A stretch of DNA of 64,000 nt, taken from Dipteris shenzhenensis. Its lineage: Eukaryota; Polypodiophyta; Polypodiopsida; Gleicheniales. The position numbers and the translations under genes were made by a program. Position 1 is the stretch's first letter. Each line of letters starts with the position of its first letter. The notes beneath the pieces were generated by a model that did no database searches, was not told the origin of the DNA, and worked only from the letters and a program-made list of their open reading frames with translations. Below are positions 62,872-64,000 of this stretch, piece after piece. Location of the stretch: assembly GCA_047967505.1 (NCBI GenBank), contig CM106538.1, one strand, 5' to 3'.

Positions 62872-64000
62872 CTTGGATGCAGTGAATGTTGTAGCAGAGG
62901 ACAGTGACAGTGACATACATGATGTTTTATGCTCTTCTGCTGTAATAGCACATGCTTTGGTTATTGATGGCCATGACATGCACACCTGGCTCTTGGACTT
63001 AGGTGCTTCTTTTCATCTTACTCCTCATAGGGAGTGGTTTACTTCCTACACAGGTACTTATGGAGTTGTTCATCTTGGGAACAACTATGCATGTCAGATT
63101 GCAGGGATTGGCAGTATACAGATAGTATTCCCTGATGGACGCATATTTATGCTTGATGGTGTTCGCCATGTGCCGCAAATCAAGAAAAATCTGATTAGCA
63201 CTGACTTATTGGATGACAGTGGTTACCACACCACATTTGGGGATTCCAAATAGGTGATTACTGATGGCCAGGCTGTAGTGGCTGAGGGTTTTAAGAGTGA
63301 TACCTTGTACCCTCTTTATGTTTCCAGTGTGGGTAATCATGTTGTTGCCATAACCGAGCTGCCAAAGGTTTTATTCTGGCATAGCCGGTTGGGACACATG
63401 TCTGTTAAAGGAATGCAAGAACTGTCACGTTTGGGTTATCTGCCGTCTCTTTCTTTTTCAGATTTGCCTACTTGTGATCATTGCATATTTGGCAAGCATT
63501 CTGTGACTCCTCATAAGAGGAGAACTCCCCAGAATAGAGCACCGCTTGATCTAGTGCACACTGATTTGTGTGAGATGCCACAGTTATCACTAAGGGGTGC
63601 AAAATATTTTATTACTTTCATTGATGATGCCACACGCAAAGTGTGGGTCTATTTCTTGAAGCATAAGGGCGATGCCTTAGATGCTGTCAAGAAGTTTGTT
63701 GCTCAGGTTGAGAATCGGACAGGTCGTAGGCTGAAATGCCTCAGATCCGATAATGGGGGTGAGTATGTGTCACATGCTTTTGTGCAGTTTTGCGAAGCTA
63801 AGGGCATCAAACAGGAACTCACAGCCCCTCATAATGCATCTCAAAATGGTGCAAGTGAGCGGATGAATCGAACTATTCAGGGGAAGGTTCGATGTATGTT
63901 GTCTTATGCTGCATTACCCCATGGCTTTTGGGCAGAAGCCGTGCAAACAGCAGTTCACATTATTAACAGGTCGCCAAACAAGGCTTTGGAGTTGAAAGTG
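62837..64000 (+). pseudogene. pol: Copia-I protease and integrase
   Basis: The protease site reads LDLGASFHLTPHREW; Asp is kept but the usual Ser is Leu. A TAG at 63252-63254 stands where related proteins have Trp. After it the frame is open to the window end. The pre-integrase region has WHSRLGHMSVKGMQELSRLG and CDHCIFGKHS. Integrase has VHTDLCEM, RSDNGGEYVSH and NGASERMNRT, so all three acidic residues are intact. INRSPNKALELK reaches base 64000. It needs only a few changes from the open state. Confidence 0.92.

Larger units (their letters stand above)
61057..64000 (+). mobile_element. Copia-I: Tnt1/Tork-like Ty1/copia element, 5' half, cut by right edge
   Basis: A leader, gag, protease and integrase on the plus strand, related to copia-B. 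A TGGTGCCAGAGAGC at 61192-61205 may be a decayed primer-binding site, which would make about 61057-61190 an LTR; this is tentative. Bases 61206-62046 are an untranslated leader without recognisable genes. RT should follow beyond 64000. Confidence 0.88.

Overview
The window looks like repeat-rich, apparently intergenic DNA from a land plant with a large genome. The evidence is several plant-type Ty1/copia and Ty3/gypsy elements with tRNA-iMet primer-binding sites, L1-type and a second type of non-LTR retrotransposons, plant telomere-type AAACCCTAA motifs, and broken reading frames almost everywhere. The species cannot be named from the sequence; a fern, lycophyte or gymnosperm would fit the long mosaic of old elements, but that is inference. 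I found no convincing host gene, tRNA, rRNA or CRISPR array.

Layout. 1-3.25 kb: the 5' two thirds of a minus-strand copia element (family A, copy A1), cut by the window edge. 3.25-7.17 kb: a repeat-protein ORF, an inverted-repeat/foldback structure, a 13-bp minisatellite and a promoter-like telo-box/TATA region. 7.18-16.54 kb: a nest in which a plus-strand family-A element (A2) holds a nearly complete minus-strand Tnt1/Tork-like copia (copia-B, 5.8 kb, TSD CATAT) and an internally deleted plus-strand copia (copia-C, 2.4 kb). 16.5-20.3 kb: a minus-strand Ty3/gypsy gag-protease remnant. 21.2-24.0 kb: a minus-strand non-LTR retrotransposon (LINE-1), followed by a long GA array. 26.5-33.5 kb: three family-A pieces (D plus, E minus, F plus) joined as a mosaic, with a duplicated LTR start. 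33.7-34.7 kb: a decayed transposase-like gene. 35.1-37.4 kb: a copia 3' half with its LTR (copia-G).

39.8-49.3 kb: two halves of one L1-type element, each ending exactly at an LTR of the same gypsy family with the same 5-bp flank (GATAC), but now in opposite orientation. This suggests one insertion later split by an inversion. Between them lie further LINE and copia scraps. 51.2-51.6 kb: a copia tail with its LTR. 52.2-57.35 kb: an L1-type LINE with ORF1 and ORF2, preceded by a strongly strand-biased C/T tract. 57.35-61.05 kb: the 5' end of a gypsy element with an LTR promoter, a 178-bp triple repeat, unidentified ORFs and gag. 61.06-64.0 kb: the 5' half of a second Tnt1/Tork-like copia (copia-I), cut by the right edge.

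No complete set of working proteins is present. The pieces are fossils of replication modules: gag for particles, protease, integrase and RT/RNase H for LTR elements, and endonuclease plus RT for LINEs. The youngest-looking units are copia-B and copia-C, whose LTR pairs differ by about a dozen positions each by eye. All element names are local labels, and identities were judged by eye.
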